A stretch of 64,000 nucleotides of DNA, taken from Bowmanella denitrificans (GTDB lineage Bacteria; Pseudomonadota; Gammaproteobacteria; Enterobacterales; Alteromonadaceae). Every line of letters starts with the position of its first letter. Position 1 is the first letter of the stretch. The translations under genes were made by a program, and so were the position numbers. The notes below the pieces were generated by a model, which did no database searches, was not told the DNA's origin, and saw nothing but the letters and a program-made list of their open reading frames with translations. The stretch spans positions 161,433 through 225,432 of the forward strand of contig NZ_PEBU01000010.1 in NCBI RefSeq assembly GCF_002887595.1, read 5' to 3'. Positions 62,343 to 64,000 of the stretch are shown here, one piece after another.

Positions 62343-63563
62343 ATGGGCGCTTTTGCCTATAAAGCCCTGGATCAGGGCGGTCGTAATAAGTCCGGGGTAA
62401 TGGAAGCCGATAACGCCCGCCAGGTGCGTGCCCAGTTGCGTGAACAACAGCTAATTCCCCTGGACGTTCAACAGGTTTCCGAGCGTAATCAGAAACAAAG
62501 CAGCGCTGCTGGCTGGTTTAAAAAAGGTATTTCCGCCTCAGACCTGGCCTTGCTGACCCGCCAGGTAGCCACCCTGGTGGAGTCCGCGCTGCCCATCGAA
62601 GAAGCCCTGCAAGCGGTGGCCGAACAGTGTGAGAAACCCAGACACAAAAACATGATGATGGCGGTACGCAGTAAAGTGGTGGAAGGTCATACCCTGGCCG
62701 ATGCCATGGCTGAGTTTCCCCATGTTTTTGACCAGTTATACCGCTCTATGGTGGCAGCCGGGGAAAAGTCCGGCCACCTGGACACCGTGCTTAACCGCCT
62801 GGCTGACTATACCGAAAAGCGTAACCAGACCCGCAGCCAGATAATACAGGCGATGATTTACCCCAGTCTGATGCTGACTATTGCCATGCTGGTGGTAATC
62901 GCCCTGCTGACTCAGGTAGTACCTAAAATTGTCGGCCAGTTCGATACTATGGGACAGGACTTGCCCACCATCACCAAAGTGATGATCGCCATCAGCGACT
63001 GGCTCAGGGACTACGTTCTGATTGCCGGAATCGTGATTATGCTATTGATTGTGCTGGTACAGCGTTTGCTGCAAAAACCGGCTCTGAAACTGAAATACCA
63101 TCAATTGATTTTACGCCTGCCGGTACTGGGCAAAGTGTCTCGCGGCCTCAATACCGCGCGTTTTGCCCGCACTTTAAGCATACTCACATCCAGCGCCGTA
63201 CCACTGCTGGAAAGTATGCGGATTGCCGGTGGCGTATTAGAGAACCTGCATATCCGCAACAGCATCAGCGATGCGGCCGAGCGGGTCAAGGAAGGCTCCA
63301 GCCTGCGCGCGGCGTTGGAAAAGACCCGAATGTTCCCGCCTATGATGATGCATATGATTGCCTCTGGGGAACGTAGTGGCGAATTACAACAAATGCTCGG
63401 CCGCGCAGCCGACAATCAGGACAGGGAATTTGAAGCTCAGGTCAGTGTGGCCCTGAAAATCTTCGAACCTCTGCTAATTGTCAGTATGGCCGGTATCGTA
63501 ATGTTTATTGTCATGGCCATTTTGCAACCCATTCTGGCCCTAAATAATATGGTGAACTTGTAA
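62343..63563 (+). CDS. gspF: Type II secretion inner-membrane platform protein GspF
   Basis: The protein has 406 residues. Two tandem T2SF domains (about 70-195 and 270-400) each end in membrane helices, giving three helices in total. FAYKALDQGGRNKSGVMEADN begins the protein, and MIASGERSGELQQMLGRAADNQ matches the second repeat. It forms the membrane base on which GspE acts. It is 43 bases after gspE and overlaps gspG by one base. Confidence 0.97.
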   Translation: MGAFAYKALDQGGRNKSGVMEADNARQVRAQLREQQLIPLDVQQVSERNQKQSSAAGWFKKGISASDLALLTRQVATLVESALPIEEALQAVAEQCEKPRHKNMMMAVRSKVVEGHTLADAMAEFPHVFDQLYRSMVAAGEKSGHLDTVLNRLADYTEKRNQTRSQIIQAMIYPSLMLTIAMLVVIALLTQVVPKIVGQFDTMGQDLPTITKVMIAISDWLRDYVLIAGIVIMLLIVLVQRLLQKPALKLKYHQLILRLPVLGKVSRGLNTARFARTLSILTSSAVPLLESMRIAGGVLENLHIRNSISDAAERVKEGSSLRAALEKTRMFPPMMMHMIASGERSGELQQMLGRAADNQDREFEAQVSVALKIFEPLLIVSMAGIVMFIVMAILQPILALNNMVNL

Positions 63564-64000
63564 TGAAAACCCTATCCCGCAGACATTCCGGCTTCAGTTT
63601 GATTGAAGTGATGGTGGTATTGCTGATTATCGGCATGATGGCCGCTCTGGTGGCACCTGCTATTCTCGGCAATCAGGAAACCGCTCAGTTGAAAAAAGCC
63701 GCCATTGATATTCAGCAGTTAGAAAGTGCTATTCAGATGTACAAGGTGCGCACTAACCTGCTGCCCACCACAGAACAGGGACTCGAGGCCCTGGTCACCG
63801 CCCCGACACTAGACCCCGTGCCACGAAATTTCCCGGCCGAAGGCTTTATCAACCGCCTGCCTAAAGACCCCTGGGGTAACGATTACTACTTGTTAAGCCC
63901 TGGCGAAATGGGCAGCTTCGACGTGTTCAGTGCCGGACCGGATATGCAGCCAGGTACCGATGATGATATTGGTAACTGGAACCTGAACGACTATCTGAAC
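63563..64000 (+). CDS. gspG: Type II secretion major pseudopilin GspG (3' end at the window edge)
   Basis: An open frame runs from ATG 63563, sharing one base with the gspF stop, to the window end, giving 146 residues, close to full length. The prepilin cleavage site is RRHSG-FSLIEV, followed by the hydrophobic stem VMVVLLIIGMMAALVAPAIL. The C-terminal globular part has LPTTEQGLEALV, LPKDPWGNDYYLLSPGE and DDIGNWNLNDYL, the calcium-binding end typical of GspG. The stop codon should lie just beyond the window. It builds the pseudopilus. Confidence 0.95.
   Translation, partial: MKTLSRRHSGFSLIEVMVVLLIIGMMAALVAPAILGNQETAQLKKAAIDIQQLESAIQMYKVRTNLLPTTEQGLEALVTAPTLDPVPRNFPAEGFINRLPKDPWGNDYYLLSPGEMGSFDVFSAGPDMQPGTDDDIGNWNLNDYLN

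Noticed and set aside
1..64000. tRNA, rRNA, riboswitch, prophage or insertion sequence
   Set aside because: No cloverleaf, rRNA segment, integrase, transposase or phage structural gene was recognised by reading; a covariance-model search was not possible.

Overview
The window looks like chromosomal DNA of a marine-type gammaproteobacterium, most likely an Alteromonadales relative. This is an inference from gene content: hslO and hslR next to a type II secretion operon, RraB, a DUF2982-like gene, a YecA/UPF0149 gene beside a glycerate-kinase-like gene, large TonB receptors and dispersed 'GTCGGA...TCCGAC' palindromes. No rRNA, tRNA, CRISPR array, insertion sequence or prophage was recognised. 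Most intergenic gaps are short and many operons overlap by a few bases.

Region 1 (about 0.3-12.3 kb) is a catabolic block. A FadR-type GntR regulator is followed on the minus strand by an aldehyde dehydrogenase, a thiamine-diphosphate enzyme, an alpha/beta hydrolase, a one-domain extradiol-type VOC protein, a fumarylacetoacetase-fold hydrolase and a TauE/SafE transporter. Divergent from these are a RutE-like nitroreductase-family protein, a glutathione transferase and a large TonB-dependent receptor. The same 12-bp palindrome occurs in two divergent promoter regions of this block and a related one lies upstream of gntR, so the block is probably one regulon. Its substrate cannot be named from sequence.

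Region 2 (about 13.2-21.3 kb) is a compact minus-strand operon for the 3-hydroxyanthranilate / 2-aminomuconate meta-cleavage route, resembling the nba genes of 2-nitrobenzoate degradation. It encodes a semialdehyde dehydrogenase, 2-oxopent-4-enoate hydratase, 4-oxalocrotonate decarboxylase, a RidA-type 2-aminomuconate deaminase, 3-hydroxyanthranilate 3,4-dioxygenase and ACMS decarboxylase. An exported LVIVD beta-propeller protein ends the operon and a divergent LysR regulator probably controls it. Enzymes that make 3-hydroxyanthranilate and the terminal aldolase/acetaldehyde dehydrogenase are not in the window.

Region 3 (21.3-31.4 kb) opens with a 0.5-kb non-coding stretch that has clustered DnaA-box-like sequences and GATC sites. 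It continues with a His-rich ZnuD-like TonB receptor, a kinase, a YecA-like protein, a DesK/NarL-type two-component system, MipA/OmpV, a lipoprotein, a TonB protein and an ECF sigma factor overlapping a one-TM protein. Region 4 (31.4-43.5 kb) holds housekeeping and envelope genes: folE, a tiny gene coupled to a DUF2982-like gene, a large hybrid kinase, parC, a divergent yeiH/yeiE-like pair, an SPFH protein and an exported amidohydrolase. At 43.5-45.9 kb an AT-rich patch carries a LamG-domain protein and a sulfotransferase-like protein, probably acquired.

Region 5 (45.9-57.6 kb) includes an HPt/HD-GYP fusion, a PlsC-like acyltransferase, RraB, an SPFH operon with a ribbon-helix-helix protein and a paired-palindrome operator candidate, a SYLF lipoprotein, a MASE1-GGDEF protein, a propeller protein, a membrane-anchored XRE regulator, a ThrE-like exporter, hslO and hslR. 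Region 6 (57.7 kb to the end) is the start of a type II secretion operon, gspC-D-E-F-G, cut by the window edge inside gspG.
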